A stretch of 64,000 nt of DNA from Geminicoccus roseus DSM 18922 (GTDB lineage Bacteria > Pseudomonadota > Alphaproteobacteria > Geminicoccales > Geminicoccaceae), in contig NZ_KE386572.1 of NCBI RefSeq assembly GCF_000427665.1, forward strand, positions 4,960,373-5,024,372. The letters run 5' to 3'. Below the pieces are notes generated by a model. That model was not told the origin of the DNA and did no database searches. It saw nothing but the letters and a program-made list of their open reading frames with translations. Made by a program: the position numbers and the translations under genes. Every line of letters begins with the position of its first letter. Within the stretch, counting starts at the first letter, position 1. Below are positions 47,986 through 59,969 of this stretch, piece after piece.

Positions 47986-49431
47986 TTGAGCCGCAAGCGC
48001 ATGTTGGGCCACAAGATCCGCCGCCTGCGCCGCGACCGCGTGCTGACGCAGGCGCAGCTCGCCCAGCAGCTCGCGATCTCGACCAGCTATCTGAACCTGA
48101 TCGAGAGCAACCAGCGCGCGGTCACGGTCGAGATCCTGCTCAAGATCGGCGCGATCTTCGACGTCGACCTGTCCAGCTTCGCCGAGGACGAGGGCGAGCG
48201 CCTGCTCAGCGGGCTGACCGAGGTGTTCGGCGATCCCTTGTTCACCCAGGCCGGGCGCGCCGGCAGCGCGCTCGCCCGCCAGGACCTGGTCGACCTTGCC
48301 ACCCAGGCGCCCGCCGCCGCGGAAGCGGTGATCGCCCTCTACCGCTCCTATGCCGAGGCCAGCGAGACGCTGCGGCTGCTCTCCGAGCAGGACGCCCGGC
48401 CGGACGGGCCGATGCGCGCCCACTCGCCCTTCGACGAGATCACCGACTGGGCCCAGGGGCGCGAGCATCATTTCGCCGAGCTGGAGGAGGCCGCCGACGA
48501 GATCTGGCAGGTCGGCGAGATCGAGGACGGCGACCCGCTGCGCGGCCTGACCCGCTATGTCGAGCAGCAGCTGGGCCTGAAGGTGAAGGTGATGCCGGTC
48601 GAGGTGATGGGGGCCGTGCGCCGCCGCCACGACCGCCACAGCCGCCGGATCCTGCTCTCCGAGATGCTGCCGGTGCCGAGCCGGATCTTCCAGCTGGCGG
48701 TGCAGATCGCCCTGCTGCGCTACCGCCCGCTCCTGGACGAGATGGTCGCCCGCACCGGCCTGACCGGCCCGGACACCGCCAGGCTCGGCCGGATCTTCTT
48801 CGCCAACTACCTGGCCGGCGCGGTGATGATGCCCTACGACCGCTTCTGGCGCTCGGCCACGGCACTTCGCTACGACATCGAGCTGCTGCAGAGCCGCTTT
48901 TGCGCCAGCTTCGAGCAGGTCTGCGTGCGCCTGACCACCCTGCAGCGGCCGGGTGCGAAGGGTGTGCCGTTCGTGCTGATCCGCGGCGACAAGGCCGGCA
49001 ACGTCTCCAAGCGCTTAGGGGGCGCCCACACGGCCTTCGCCCGCCAGGGTGGTGCGTGCCCGCGCTGGAACCTCTACGACGCGTTTCGCGCGCCTGGAAA
49101 GATCCTGGTCCAGGTCTCCGAGATGCCGGACGGGATGCGCTGGTTCAGCATCGCCCGGCTGGTGACCAAACCCGGCGTCGGCTTCCGCACGCCTGGCAAG
49201 AGCTTCGCCCTGGCGCTGGCCTGCGACGTCGCCCATGCCGCGAGCCTGGTCTATGCCGACGGGATCAACTTCCGTTCCGACGACGCCGCCGTGCCGATCG
49301 GCCTGCATTGCCGCCTGTGCGAGCGGCTGGACTGCGACCAGCGCGCCTTCCCGCCGATCAATCACCGGATCATCGTCGACGAGAACCTGCGCGGGCCGAA
49401 CACCTATCTGTTCGAGGCGCTGGGCAACTGA
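47986..49431 (+). CDS. ScfR/RamB-type XRE regulator of short-chain fatty-acid metabolism
   Basis: 481 residues from a TTG with 'GGAGGAG' upstream. The N-terminal Cro/C1 helix-turn-helix is 'RRDRVLTQAQLAQQLAIS' to 'NLIESNQRAVT' (about 15-45). The long remainder is the IrrE-like and DUF2083 part typical of the short-chain fatty acyl regulator family, and it keeps the conserved C-terminal 'HCRLCERLDCDQRAFP' cysteines. RamB, its Corynebacterium counterpart, controls aceA and aceB. Divergent from aceA. An acyl-CoA or propionate-like effector is inferred. Confidence 0.82.
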   Translation: MSRKRMLGHKIRRLRRDRVLTQAQLAQQLAISTSYLNLIESNQRAVTVEILLKIGAIFDVDLSSFAEDEGERLLSGLTEVFGDPLFTQAGRAGSALARQDLVDLATQAPAAAEAVIALYRSYAEASETLRLLSEQDARPDGPMRAHSPFDEITDWAQGREHHFAELEEAADEIWQVGEIEDGDPLRGLTRYVEQQLGLKVKVMPVEVMGAVRRRHDRHSRRILLSEMLPVPSRIFQLAVQIALLRYRPLLDEMVARTGLTGPDTARLGRIFFANYLAGAVMMPYDRFWRSATALRYDIELLQSRFCASFEQVCVRLTTLQRPGAKGVPFVLIRGDKAGNVSKRLGGAHTAFARQGGACPRWNLYDAFRAPGKILVQVSEMPDGMRWFSIARLVTKPGVGFRTPGKSFALALACDVAHAASLVYADGINFRSDDAAVPIGLHCRLCERLDCDQRAFPPINHRIIVDENLRGPNTYLFEALGN

Positions 49432-49595
49432 GCCTGCCCGGCGCCGGGCGGGGGAACCCTGGCCCGGTGGCGGCGCTTCTGCCAGCGGACGTCCCGCCAG
49501 ACCGGCGGGGCGGCGGCGCGCGCAGTTGGCCGGTCAGGCCGGCTTGGACGGGAACACCCGCCGCGGCGCCACACAGATCCAGAGGAGCTTCCATC
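49432..49595. other. Intergenic region upstream of osmC
   Basis: 164 bp after the regulator. Immediately after the stop codon is the palindrome 'GCCCGGCGCCGGGC', possibly a weak terminator without a T tract. The ribosome-binding site 'AGAGGAG' lies about 8 bases before the osmC ATG. No clear promoter was recognised. Confidence 0.35.
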
Positions 49596-50024
49596 ATGAG
49601 CACCACCAGTGGTTCGGCCGTCTGGCAGGGCGGGATCAAGGACGGCAAGGGGTCCATCTCGACCAAGAGCGGCGCGCTCGACAGCGCCCCTTACGGCTTT
49701 GGCAGCCGCTTCGAGGGCAAGTCCGGCACCAATCCTGAAGAACTGATCGGCGCCGCCCATGCCGGCTGCTTCAGCATGGCGCTGTCCAAGATGCTGGGCG
49801 ATGCCGGCTTCACCGCCGACCAGATCAACACCCAGGCCGACGTGACCCTGGACAAGCAGGGCGAGGGCTTCGCGATCACCAAGGTCCACCTGACCCTCAA
49901 GGCCAAGGTCCCCGGCATCGACCAGGCCAAGTTCCAGGAGATCGCGGGCCAGGCCAAGGCCGGCTGCCCGGTCTCCAAGGTCCTCAACGCCGAAATCAGC
50001 CTGGACGCATCGCTGGCCGGCTGA
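49596..50024 (+). CDS. osmC: OsmC-like organic hydroperoxide resistance protein
   Basis: 142 residues. The two peroxidatic/resolving cysteines of OsmC are present in 'AAHAGCFSMALSKML' and 'KAGCPVSKVL'. OsmC reduces organic hydroperoxides in the cytoplasm. The start is the ATG with 'AGAGGAG' about 8 bases upstream. It lies between the aceA regulator and the coxD gene, both on the same strand. A second, more distant OsmC-family protein is at 11010-11522. Confidence 0.92.
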   Translation: MSTTSGSAVWQGGIKDGKGSISTKSGALDSAPYGFGSRFEGKSGTNPEELIGAAHAGCFSMALSKMLGDAGFTADQINTQADVTLDKQGEGFAITKVHLTLKAKVPGIDQAKFQEIAGQAKAGCPVSKVLNAEISLDASLAG

Positions 50025-50149
50025 GCTTTCGTGGGCAGCGCCGGCCCGGCCCTGCCCACGTCGCCCCGCCCGGGAAGCGGCTGGAACGCTGGTGGAATTG
50101 CTCTATCCTCCAGCACCAGTCACGTCTGCTCACCCTCCACGAGATCCCG

Positions 50150-51070
<921 letters not shown>

Positions 51071-51071
51071 C

Positions 51072-52364
51072 ATGGCGGACACGGTAGCGCCGCCCAGGGG
51101 CGCGCCCGAGGTGGACGTGTTCGAGACCACCGGCACGCCCGGCCGCCTGGCGCTCAACATCATGCATTTCGCCCGCACCCTGCGCGGCGCCGGCCTGCCG
51201 GTGGGCCCGGGCCACGTGCTGCGCGCGATGGAGGCGGTGCGCACCGTGGGCGTGGGCCGCCGCGACGACTTCTACTGGGCGCTGTTCTCGGTGTTCGTGG
51301 CGAGGCGCGAGCACCAGGCCCTGTTCGACCAGGCCTTCCACATCTTCTGGAAGGACCCGAAGCTGCTCGACCGGCTGATGCAGCTCCTGCTGCCGGCCAT
51401 GCGCAGCGAGGACGGCAACAAGCACACCCAGGCTCCCAACCGCCGTCTGGCGGAAGCCCTGGCGCCGGAGCGCCTGCCGGGCATGGGCGAGGACGAGCAG
51501 GAAGAGCTGACCGAGGAGGTCGAGCTCGACATGGCGATGACCTGGTCGGACAAGGAACTGCTGCAGAAGAAGGACTTCGAGCAGATGTCCGCGGCCGAGC
51601 TGGAGGATGCCAAGCGCGAGATCGCGAGGCTGCGCCTGCCGATCGTCGACATCCCCACCCGAAGGTTCCGCGCCGACCCCTACGGGTCGCGCGTCGACAT
51701 GCGCAAGACGCTGCGCGACAGCCTGCGCGGCGGCGGCGCCACCATCGACCTCGCCCGCAAGGAGCGGGTCCGCCGCCACCCGCCGCTGGTGATCCTGTGC
51801 GACATCTCCGGCAGCATGGCGCGCTACTCGCGCATGCTGCTCCTGTTCATGCACGCGATCACCAACGACCGCGACCGGGTCCACAGCTTCCTGTTCGGCA
51901 CTAGGCTCACCAACGTGACCCGGGCGCTGCGCTCGCGCGACGTGGACGTGGCCTTGGACAAGATCGGCAAGCTGGTCGACGACTGGGAGGGCGGGACCCG
52001 GATCGGCCACACCCTGCAGGCCTTCAACCGGCAATGGTCGCGCCGGGTGCTGGGCCAGGGCGCCATGGTGCTGCTGATCACCGACGGGCTGGACCGCGAT
52101 GCCGGCGACGGGCTCGACGAGGAGATGGAGCGGCTGCACAAGTCCTGCCGCCGCCTGATCTGGTTGAACCCCTTGTTGCGGTTCGACGGCTACGAGCCCA
52201 TCTCGAAGGGTGCCCAGGCGATGATCCGGCACGTGGACGAGCTGCGCTCGGTCCACAACCTGTCCAGCCTGAAGCAGCTGGCCGAGGTGTTGTCCCACGA
52301 GGGCAAGCGCCGGCCGGAAAGTGTGGATGCCTGGGTGCGACGCGCCCGTAAGGAGGCGGCATGA
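51072..52364 (+). CDS. coxE: CoxE-like von Willebrand factor A domain protein
   Basis: 430 residues. The N-terminal half is helical and charged ('EEQEELTEEVELDMAM', 'ELLQKKDFEQMSAAELED'). The vWA domain has an intact MIDAS, 'CDISGSMARYSRML', followed by 'FLFGTRLTNVTRAL', and the C-terminal 'WLNPLLRFDGYEP' typical of CoxE. It works with the MoxR ATPase as a chaperone-like pair. Starts 2 bp after coxD and overlaps the next gene by 4 bp (ATGA). Confidence 0.9.
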   Translation: MADTVAPPRGAPEVDVFETTGTPGRLALNIMHFARTLRGAGLPVGPGHVLRAMEAVRTVGVGRRDDFYWALFSVFVARREHQALFDQAFHIFWKDPKLLDRLMQLLLPAMRSEDGNKHTQAPNRRLAEALAPERLPGMGEDEQEELTEEVELDMAMTWSDKELLQKKDFEQMSAAELEDAKREIARLRLPIVDIPTRRFRADPYGSRVDMRKTLRDSLRGGGATIDLARKERVRRHPPLVILCDISGSMARYSRMLLLFMHAITNDRDRVHSFLFGTRLTNVTRALRSRDVDVALDKIGKLVDDWEGGTRIGHTLQAFNRQWSRRVLGQGAMVLLITDGLDRDAGDGLDEEMERLHKSCRRLIWLNPLLRFDGYEPISKGAQAMIRHVDELRSVHNLSSLKQLAEVLSHEGKRRPESVDAWVRRARKEAA

Positions 52365-52681
52365 TCGCCGACGAGAATCTCTTGGAGCTGGCCCGCGACT
52401 GGAAGCAGTCGGGCAGGAAGGTGGCGCTGGCCACCGTGGTCTCCACCTGGGGCAGCTCGCCCCGCCCGGCCGGCAGCCAGCTGGTGGTCGACGAGACCGG
52501 CGCCATGATGGGCTCGGTCTCGGGCGGCTGCATCGAGGGTGCCGTGGTGCGCGAGGCGATGGACGTCATGCAGGGCGCCCCGCCGAAGCTGCTCGATTTC
52601 GGCGTCACCAACGAGCAGGCCTGGGAAGTGGGCCTGGCCTGCGGCGGCAAGGTCGAGGTCTGGGTCGAGGCGGTGGAATGA
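52361..52681 (+). CDS. XdhC/CoxI N-terminal-domain protein
   Basis: 106 residues, a free-standing XdhC_CoxI domain. 'GSVSGGCIEGAVV' and 'LACGGKVEVWVEAVE' are the diagnostic segments, each with a conserved Cys. XdhC-family proteins bind molybdenum cofactor, protect it and hand it to the apoenzyme after sulfuration. Its stop overlaps the start of the next gene, which carries the C-terminal half of a normal XdhC. Confidence 0.88.
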   Translation: MIADENLLELARDWKQSGRKVALATVVSTWGSSPRPAGSQLVVDETGAMMGSVSGGCIEGAVVREAMDVMQGAPPKLLDFGVTNEQAWEVGLACGGKVEVWVEAVE

Positions 52682-53376
52682 AGCTCTCGCTCCTGGAGAA
52701 GCTGGAAGCCGCCCGCAAGCAGAAGCGCCAGGTCTGCCTGGTCCGCCTCCTGGCCCAGGGCGGCGTCGAGGCCCTCGTGGTCGACGGCGCCCAGGCCGAC
52801 GGCCCGCCGCTCGCCGACGATGTGCTGGAAGCGGCCCGCGCCGCCCTGCGCGAGGACCGTTCCAGGACCGTCGAGACCAGCGCCGGCCGGGCCTTCCTGC
52901 AGGTCTTCAACCCGCCCTTGCGCATGATCATCGTGGGCGCTGTCCACATCACCCAGTCCCTGGCGCCGATGGCGGAGCTGGCCGGCTACGAGGTCACCGT
53001 GGTCGACCCGCGCCGCGCGTTCGCCACCGATGCCCGCTTCCCCAACACCAAAGTCAGCCAGGACTGGCCGGACGAGGCCCTGGAAGCCCTGGCCCCGGAC
53101 CGCCGCACCGCGGTGGTAGCATTGGTCCACGACCCCAAGCTGGACGACCCGGCCCTGGACGTGGCGCTGCGCTCCGAGGCGTTCTACATCGCGGCCCTGG
53201 GCTCCAGGAAGAACGCCGCCGCCCGCCAGGAACGCCTGCAGGCCCTTGGCCACGACCCCGCCACCACCGCCCGGGTCCGCGGCCCGGCTGGCCTGCCGAT
53301 CGGCGCGGTCAGCCCGGCCGAGATCGCGATCTCGGTCCTGGCCGAATGCACGAGGGTGCTGCGCCAGGGGCACTGA
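52678..53376 (+). CDS. coxF: XdhC C-terminal (Rossmann) protein, CoxF-like
   Basis: 232 residues with the XdhC Rossmann half: 'RMIIVGAVHITQSLAPMAEL', 'VTVVDPRRAFAT', 'VALVHDPKLDDPAL', 'YIAALGSRKNAAARQERL' and 'LPIGAVSPAEIAISVLAE'. It also has an N-terminal segment of about 70 residues. Together with the preceding 106-residue gene it makes a complete XdhC as two polypeptides, linked by ATGA, so equal production is likely. The arrangement is common in cox-type loci. Confidence 0.88.
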   Translation: MKLSLLEKLEAARKQKRQVCLVRLLAQGGVEALVVDGAQADGPPLADDVLEAARAALREDRSRTVETSAGRAFLQVFNPPLRMIIVGAVHITQSLAPMAELAGYEVTVVDPRRAFATDARFPNTKVSQDWPDEALEALAPDRRTAVVALVHDPKLDDPALDVALRSEAFYIAALGSRKNAAARQERLQALGHDPATTARVRGPAGLPIGAVSPAEIAISVLAECTRVLRQGH

Positions 53377-53516
53377 GCCGCAGCACCCCGGCTGCGGTGC
53401 CGTTGTCCGCGGCTCTTGCGCAGCCGGGACGTTGGAGATCCGCCCGGTTGGCCCCGCCATCTGCCCGTGGTGGGGCTGCGGGTGTGCCGTGCACGGGAAA
53501 GGACTGCGACCGGGAC

Positions 53517-54119
53517 ATGATAAGGTGGCTGGAACAGCATTGGGTTGCGGGCGCCGGCTTCATGGCTGCCGGATTTTTGTGTCTTGTCCCTTTCCTGATG
53601 ACATTCCTGCCGGTGGGCTTTCTTCTGCTGTACTTGCACACGCCCGGTTACATGATCCATCAGGTGGAGGAGCATCAAGGTGACCGGTTCCGGCGCTTCG
53701 TGAACGAGCGGATGTTCAAAGGCCTGGAGGCTCTCCGCACCGTTGACGTTCTGGTCGTCAATCTGCCGCTCGTGTGGGGGCTCAACCTCGGTTCGCTTTA
53801 TGCAGCCGTCATCTGGGGGACCGGGTATGGCCTGGCTGCCCCCTATGCCATGCTGATCAACGCGATCACCCATGTGGCGGCGGCCGTGCGGTTGAAGCGC
53901 TACAATCCAGGCGTCGTGAGTTCTGTTCTGGTTTTCACCCCGCTGAGCATCACGACGATATGGACCGCCGCTCATCTGCCGGACGTGACCATCTCTCAGC
54001 ACCTCGCTGCCCTTGGCCTCGCCGCCGCCATCCATGCCCTGATCCTTGCCCAGGCTGTTCGACAGTACCGCCGGCAGCAGGCGGCGCACTCGGATCGAGG
54101 CTGCGTTTCGGAAGCCTGA
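53517..54119 (+). CDS. HXXEE-domain integral membrane protein
   Basis: 200 residues with about five hydrophobic helices ('FLCLVPFLMTFLPVGFLLLYL', 'VLVVNLPLVWGLNLGSLYAAV' among them). The signature 'MIHQVEEHQGDRFRRF' contains HXXEE. This family has no known function; the His and Glu residues in a membrane helix suggest metal binding. Start ATG with AAAGGA 13 bases upstream. It separates coxF from the second coxL gene, and its relation to the cox system is only by location. Confidence 0.7.
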   Translation: MIRWLEQHWVAGAGFMAAGFLCLVPFLMTFLPVGFLLLYLHTPGYMIHQVEEHQGDRFRRFVNERMFKGLEALRTVDVLVVNLPLVWGLNLGSLYAAVIWGTGYGLAAPYAMLINAITHVAAAVRLKRYNPGVVSSVLVFTPLSITTIWTAAHLPDVTISQHLAALGLAAAIHALILAQAVRQYRRQQAAHSDRGCVSEA

Positions 54120-54147
54120 TCGGTTCCCGACCTTCCCGGGGAAGTCG

Positions 54148-54183
54148 GCCGCTACGGCTTCCTGCCGGGTCCAGCGGCTTTTT
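54148..54183 (+). terminator. Candidate terminator after the HXXEE gene
   Basis: 'GCCGCT' and 'AGCGGC' pair across a 19-base loop, followed by 'TTTTT'. It begins 29 bp after the HXXEE stop codon. The stem is short, so confidence is moderate. Confidence 0.45.
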
Positions 54184-54188
54184 GCGGG

Positions 54189-54216
54189 TTGTCGCAATCC
54201 ATCGTCAGACTAGAAT
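54189..54216 (+). promoter_or_regulatory. Candidate promoter of the second coxL gene
   Basis: 'TTGTCG' (54189-54194), 16-base spacer, 'TAGAAT' (54211-54216), directly after the proposed terminator and 59 bp before the coxL start codon. Good -10 and weak -35. Confidence 0.45.
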
Positions 54217-54274
54217 CGTACTGAAAGCCTGAGTATGTCGGGCGCAGCGCCGCTTTGAATGGCAGGGGATAGGC

Positions 54275-56599
54275 ATGGCTAAGTTCGGTTTCGGGCAATC
54301 GGTGAAGCGCGTCGAAGACGTCCGCCTCATCAAGGGTGAGGGCCGCTACACCGTCGATGTCAGCATCCCCGGTCAGGCTGTCGGCTTTGTTCTGCGCTCG
54401 CCGGTCGCGCATGCGACCATCACCTCCATCGACACCAGCGCCGCCGAGAGCGCGCCGGGCGTGCTGGCGGTCATCACCGGCAAGGAGTTGGCCGCGGCCG
54501 GCGCCAACAACCTGCCCTGCCTCGTGCCGATGAAGAACGTCGACGGTACCGACCGGGCCGATCCGGGCCGCCCGATCCTGGCGGTCGACAAGGTCCGCCA
54601 TGTCGGCGACCAGGTCGCCTTCGTGGTCGCCGAGACCATCGAGCAGGCCAAGGACGCGGCCGACCTGATCATGGTCGACTACGACACCAAGCCGGCCGTG
54701 GCCGACATGCTCAAGGCGATCGAGCCGGGCGCGCCGCTGGTCCACGACAGCACCAGCTCCAACTTGTGCTTCGACTGGATGCACGGCGATGCCGGCGCCA
54801 CCGACCAGGCGTTCGCGTCGGCCGCCAAGACCGTCAAGATCGACCTGATCAACAACAAGGTCATCGCGAACTCGATGGAGCCGCGCGCCTGCGTGGCGGA
54901 GTGGGATGCCGCCGAGGGCAAGCTCACCATGCATGCCGGCACCCAGGGCGGCTGGATGTTCCAGGACATGCTGGCCGAGCAGGTCCTCAAGCTGCCGAAA
55001 GACAAGGTCCGGGTGATCACGCCGGACGTCGGCGGCGGCTTCGGCATGAAGGGCTTCTTCTACACCGAGTACGCCATGGCCGCCTGGGCCGCGCGCAAGA
55101 CCGGCCGCCCGGTCGCCTGGATCTCCGAGCGCGCCGAGGGCTTCCTGTCAGACGTGATGGGCCGCGACCACGTCACCACGGCCGAGCTGGCGTTCGACGC
55201 CAACAACAAGGTCCAGGCGATGCGCGTGACCGTGCATGCCGGCATGGGCGCGTACCTGTCGATGTTCGCGCCGTTCATCCCGACCTATGCCGCGCTGAAG
55301 GTCCTGCCCGGCGTCTACGACATCAAGGCGCTGACCTACCGGGTGAAGGGCATCTTCACCCACACCACCCCGGTGGACGCCTATCGCGGCGCCGGCCGCC
55401 CGGAATCGATCTACTGCGTCGAGCGCCTGATGGACGCCGCGGCTCGCCAGTTCGGCGTGGACCCGGTGGAGCTGCGCAAGCTGAACTACATCAAGCCCGA
55501 GCAGATGCCGTACACCACGCCCGCCGGCGAGACCTACGACACCGGCGAGTTCGCCAAGGTCACCGACATGACCATGGCCAAGCACGGCTATGACGGGTTC
55601 GCCTCGCGCAAGGCGCAGAGCGAGGCCAAGGGCCTGCTGCGCGGCCTGGGCCTCGCCTACTACATCGAATCCACCATGGGTAACCCCGAGGAAGCCGCGG
55701 CGATCAAGTTCGTCGACGACGGCACCGTCGAGGTCTGGGTCGGCACCCAGACCAACGGCCAGGGCCACGAGACCGCCTACGCCCAGGTGTTCGCCGACGC
55801 GCTCGGCATCGACATGGAGAACATCCGGGTCAAGCAGGGCGACACCGACGTGGTGAAGTTCGGCGGCGGCACCGGCGGCTCCCGTTCGCTCACCGCGCAG
55901 GGCGTGGCGATCCGCGCCGGCGCCCGCGAGGTGATCAAGAAGGGCATCGAGGCTGCCGCCTCCCATTTCGAGACCGCGGCCGCCGACATCTCCTACGAGG
56001 ACGGCACCTTCAAGGTCGCCGGCACCGACAAGCAGATCGACCTGTTCACCCTGGCCAAGACCGTCCGGTCCAGCGGCGTCAACATCGACGGCCTGAACGC
56101 CGACGTGAAGATCAAGCTGGACGCCTGGACCTTCCCGAACGGCTGCCACATCGCCGAGGTCGAGGTCGACCCGGACACCGGCGTCACCAAGGTCGACCGC
56201 TACACGGTGATCGACGATTTCGGCAAGGTGCTGAACCCGATGCTGGTTGCCGGCCAGGTCCATGGCGGCGTCGCCCAGGGCATCGGCCAGGCCCTGTTCG
56301 AGCAGGTCGTCTATGACGACAGCGCCCAGCTGATCTCCGGCTCGTTCATGGACTACACCATGCCGCGCGCCGACAACCTGCCGAACTTCGACACCGACAC
56401 CTACGAAGTTCTGTGCAAGAACAACGAGATGGGTGTGAAGGGCTGCGGCGAGGCCGGCTCGGTCGGCGCCTGCGGTGCTGTCATGAACGCGCTGCTCGAC
56501 GCGCTCTCGCCGCTGGGCGTGGAGCGGGTCGACATGCCGGCCACCCCGGAGACGGTCTGGAAGCTGATCCAGGCTGCGCAGACCAAGAAGGCCGCCTGA
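54275..56599 (+). CDS. Second molybdenum hydroxylase large subunit, form-II type, orphan
   Basis: 774 residues, a clear paralogue of the CoxL at 40766 with the same form-II loop 'AYRGAGR' (369-375), Glu in 'GVKGCGEAG' and matching C-termini. Differences are spread evenly over the length. It has no own iron-sulfur or FAD subunit gene within the cluster, so it must either share CoxS and CoxM with the first enzyme or use subunits encoded elsewhere. Substrate unknown; two different substrates for the two large subunits are possible. Confidence 0.9.
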   Translation: MAKFGFGQSVKRVEDVRLIKGEGRYTVDVSIPGQAVGFVLRSPVAHATITSIDTSAAESAPGVLAVITGKELAAAGANNLPCLVPMKNVDGTDRADPGRPILAVDKVRHVGDQVAFVVAETIEQAKDAADLIMVDYDTKPAVADMLKAIEPGAPLVHDSTSSNLCFDWMHGDAGATDQAFASAAKTVKIDLINNKVIANSMEPRACVAEWDAAEGKLTMHAGTQGGWMFQDMLAEQVLKLPKDKVRVITPDVGGGFGMKGFFYTEYAMAAWAARKTGRPVAWISERAEGFLSDVMGRDHVTTAELAFDANNKVQAMRVTVHAGMGAYLSMFAPFIPTYAALKVLPGVYDIKALTYRVKGIFTHTTPVDAYRGAGRPESIYCVERLMDAAARQFGVDPVELRKLNYIKPEQMPYTTPAGETYDTGEFAKVTDMTMAKHGYDGFASRKAQSEAKGLLRGLGLAYYIESTMGNPEEAAAIKFVDDGTVEVWVGTQTNGQGHETAYAQVFADALGIDMENIRVKQGDTDVVKFGGGTGGSRSLTAQGVAIRAGAREVIKKGIEAAASHFETAAADISYEDGTFKVAGTDKQIDLFTLAKTVRSSGVNIDGLNADVKIKLDAWTFPNGCHIAEVEVDPDTGVTKVDRYTVIDDFGKVLNPMLVAGQVHGGVAQGIGQALFEQVVYDDSAQLISGSFMDYTMPRADNLPNFDTDTYEVLCKNNEMGVKGCGEAGSVGACGAVMNALLDALSPLGVERVDMPATPETVWKLIQAAQTKKAA

Positions 56600-56722
56600 A
56601 CCGTCCGGCTCCGGCCGGCATCGTTCGGGAAATCATCAGGGGGGCGGGATCGGCGACGGTCCCGCCCCTCGCGATTCCGGGCCGGGGTCGCTATATCTGA
56701 CGGGAAACGACGGACGGGTGCG

Positions 56723-58353
<1,631 letters not shown>

Positions 58354-58357
<4 letters not shown>

Positions 58358-59559
58358 GATCGATCCGCCAGGACTTCCCGGCCTTCGACCGGCTGGAGCG
58401 CCCCCTGCACTTTTTGGACAACGCCGCCACCAGCCAGATCTGCCGGCCGGCCCTGGAGGCGCTGCTGGGCTTCGAGACCGAGGATCGCTCCAACGTCAAG
58501 CGCGGGGTCTATGCCCGGGCGGAGCGTGCCTCGGCCGCGTTCGACGATGCGCGCAAGTCGGCGGCCGCCTTTCTGAACGCCGCCCGGCCCGAGGAGGTGG
58601 TGTTCACCTCCGGCGCCACGCTCGGCCTGAACACCGCCGCCCACATCCTGGAGCACCGCCTGGAGCCGGGCGACGTGATCCTGGTGAGCCTGCTGGAGCA
58701 TCACAGCAACCTAGTGCCCTGGCAGCTGGCAGCCGAGCGGCGCGGCGCCAGCATGCGCGCGATCCCGGTGACCGATGACGGCCGCCTCGACCTGGACCGG
58801 CTCGACGAGCTGGCCAAGGGCGTGAAGATCGTGGCGGTCACCCATGCCTCCAACGTCACCGGCGCCGTCACCGACGTGCAGCGGCTGCGCGCGTTCTGCG
58901 ACGCCACCGGGGCTCTCCTGGTCCTGGACGGCGCCCAGCGCGCCGCCCACGGTCCCCTGGACGTCCAGGCGCTGGGCTGCGACCTCTATGCCTTCTCCGG
59001 CCATAAATGCTTTGGGCCGACCGGGATCGGCGTTCTGTGGGGCCGCTACGACCTGCTGGATTCCGCACCGCCCTTCCTGGGCGGCGGCGAGATGATCCGC
59101 CGGGTCAACATCGAGCGCTCGACCTATGCTCCGCCGCCGCACCGCTACGAGGCCGGCACCCCGCCGATCGGCGGGGCCATCGCGCTTGGCGCCGCCCTGC
59201 GCTGGGCGATGGCCCAGGACTGGACCGCCCTGGAGGAACAGGAGCGCGAGCTGGCCGGCCGGATGCTGGACGGGCTGGCCGCCATGCCCGGCTGCCGCGT
59301 CTATGGCTCCACCGGCACCCAGGCGCGGATCGGGGTGGTGTCGTTCGAGCTGGAGGACGTCCATGCCCACGATGTCTGCCAGCTGATGGACAGCGACCAC
59401 GGGGTGATGATGCGCGGCGGCCATCACTGCGCGCAGCCCCTGATGGAGCGCTTCGACACCGTCGCCACCGCCCGCGCCTCGCTGGCTCCCTACAACGACG
59501 CGGCCGACGTGGCCGCTCTCCTGGACGGCCTCCTGGCCGTGCGCCGGAAGCTCGCATGA
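58354..59559 (+). CDS. SufS-like cysteine desulfurase
   Basis: 401 residues, PLP-dependent class V aminotransferase fold. PLP Lys218 in 'FSGHKCFGPTGIG', catalytic Cys359 in 'MRGGHHCAQPLM', and 'THASNVTGAVTDVQ'. It releases sulfur from cysteine as a persulfide. It sits coupled to the MocA fusion (ATGA) and to the SufU-like gene (ATGA). It could serve cofactor sulfuration, Fe-S assembly for CoxS, or both. No sufBCD genes are near. Confidence 0.88.
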
Positions 59560-59969
59560 ACGACGCCCTTTACGACCAGGCGATCATCGCCGAGGCCCGC
59601 TCCAAGACCGGCGCCGGCCGCCTGGAGCACCCCACCGTCACCGCCGAGTGCGACAATCCTTTGTGCGGCGACCGGATCACCGTGGCTCTGGGCGTCGAGG
59701 ACGGCCGGATCGTCGACCTCGCCCACAAGACCCGCGGCTGCCTGCTCACCCAGGCGGCAGCCTCGCTGCTCGCCCGCCATGCCAAGGACGCCGATCCGGC
59801 CAAGGCCCGCGAGTTGCGGGATGCGATCGAGGCGTTTTTGAAGGGCGGGGAGGACGAGCGCTTCGCCATCCTGACCCCGGTGCGCAACGCCAAGAGCCGC
59901 TGGGACTGCGTCACCCTGCCCTTCCAGGCCCTGGCGGATGCGATCACCGACCTGGAACGGCGCGCCTGA
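59556..59969 (+). CDS. SufU-like sulfurtransferase / iron-sulfur scaffold protein
   Basis: 137 residues. The SufU ligands are in place: Cys37 and Asp39 ('NPLCGDRI'), Cys62 ('RGCLLTQAAAS') and Cys118 ('RWDCVTLPF'). SufU takes the persulfide from SufS in Gram-positive bacteria with a zinc-bound cysteine swap. Its place here as the last gene of a cox maturation block is unusual. ATGA overlap with SufS-like gene. Confidence 0.85.
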   Translation: MNDALYDQAIIAEARSKTGAGRLEHPTVTAECDNPLCGDRITVALGVEDGRIVDLAHKTRGCLLTQAAASLLARHAKDADPAKARELRDAIEAFLKGGEDERFAILTPVRNAKSRWDCVTLPFQALADAITDLERRA

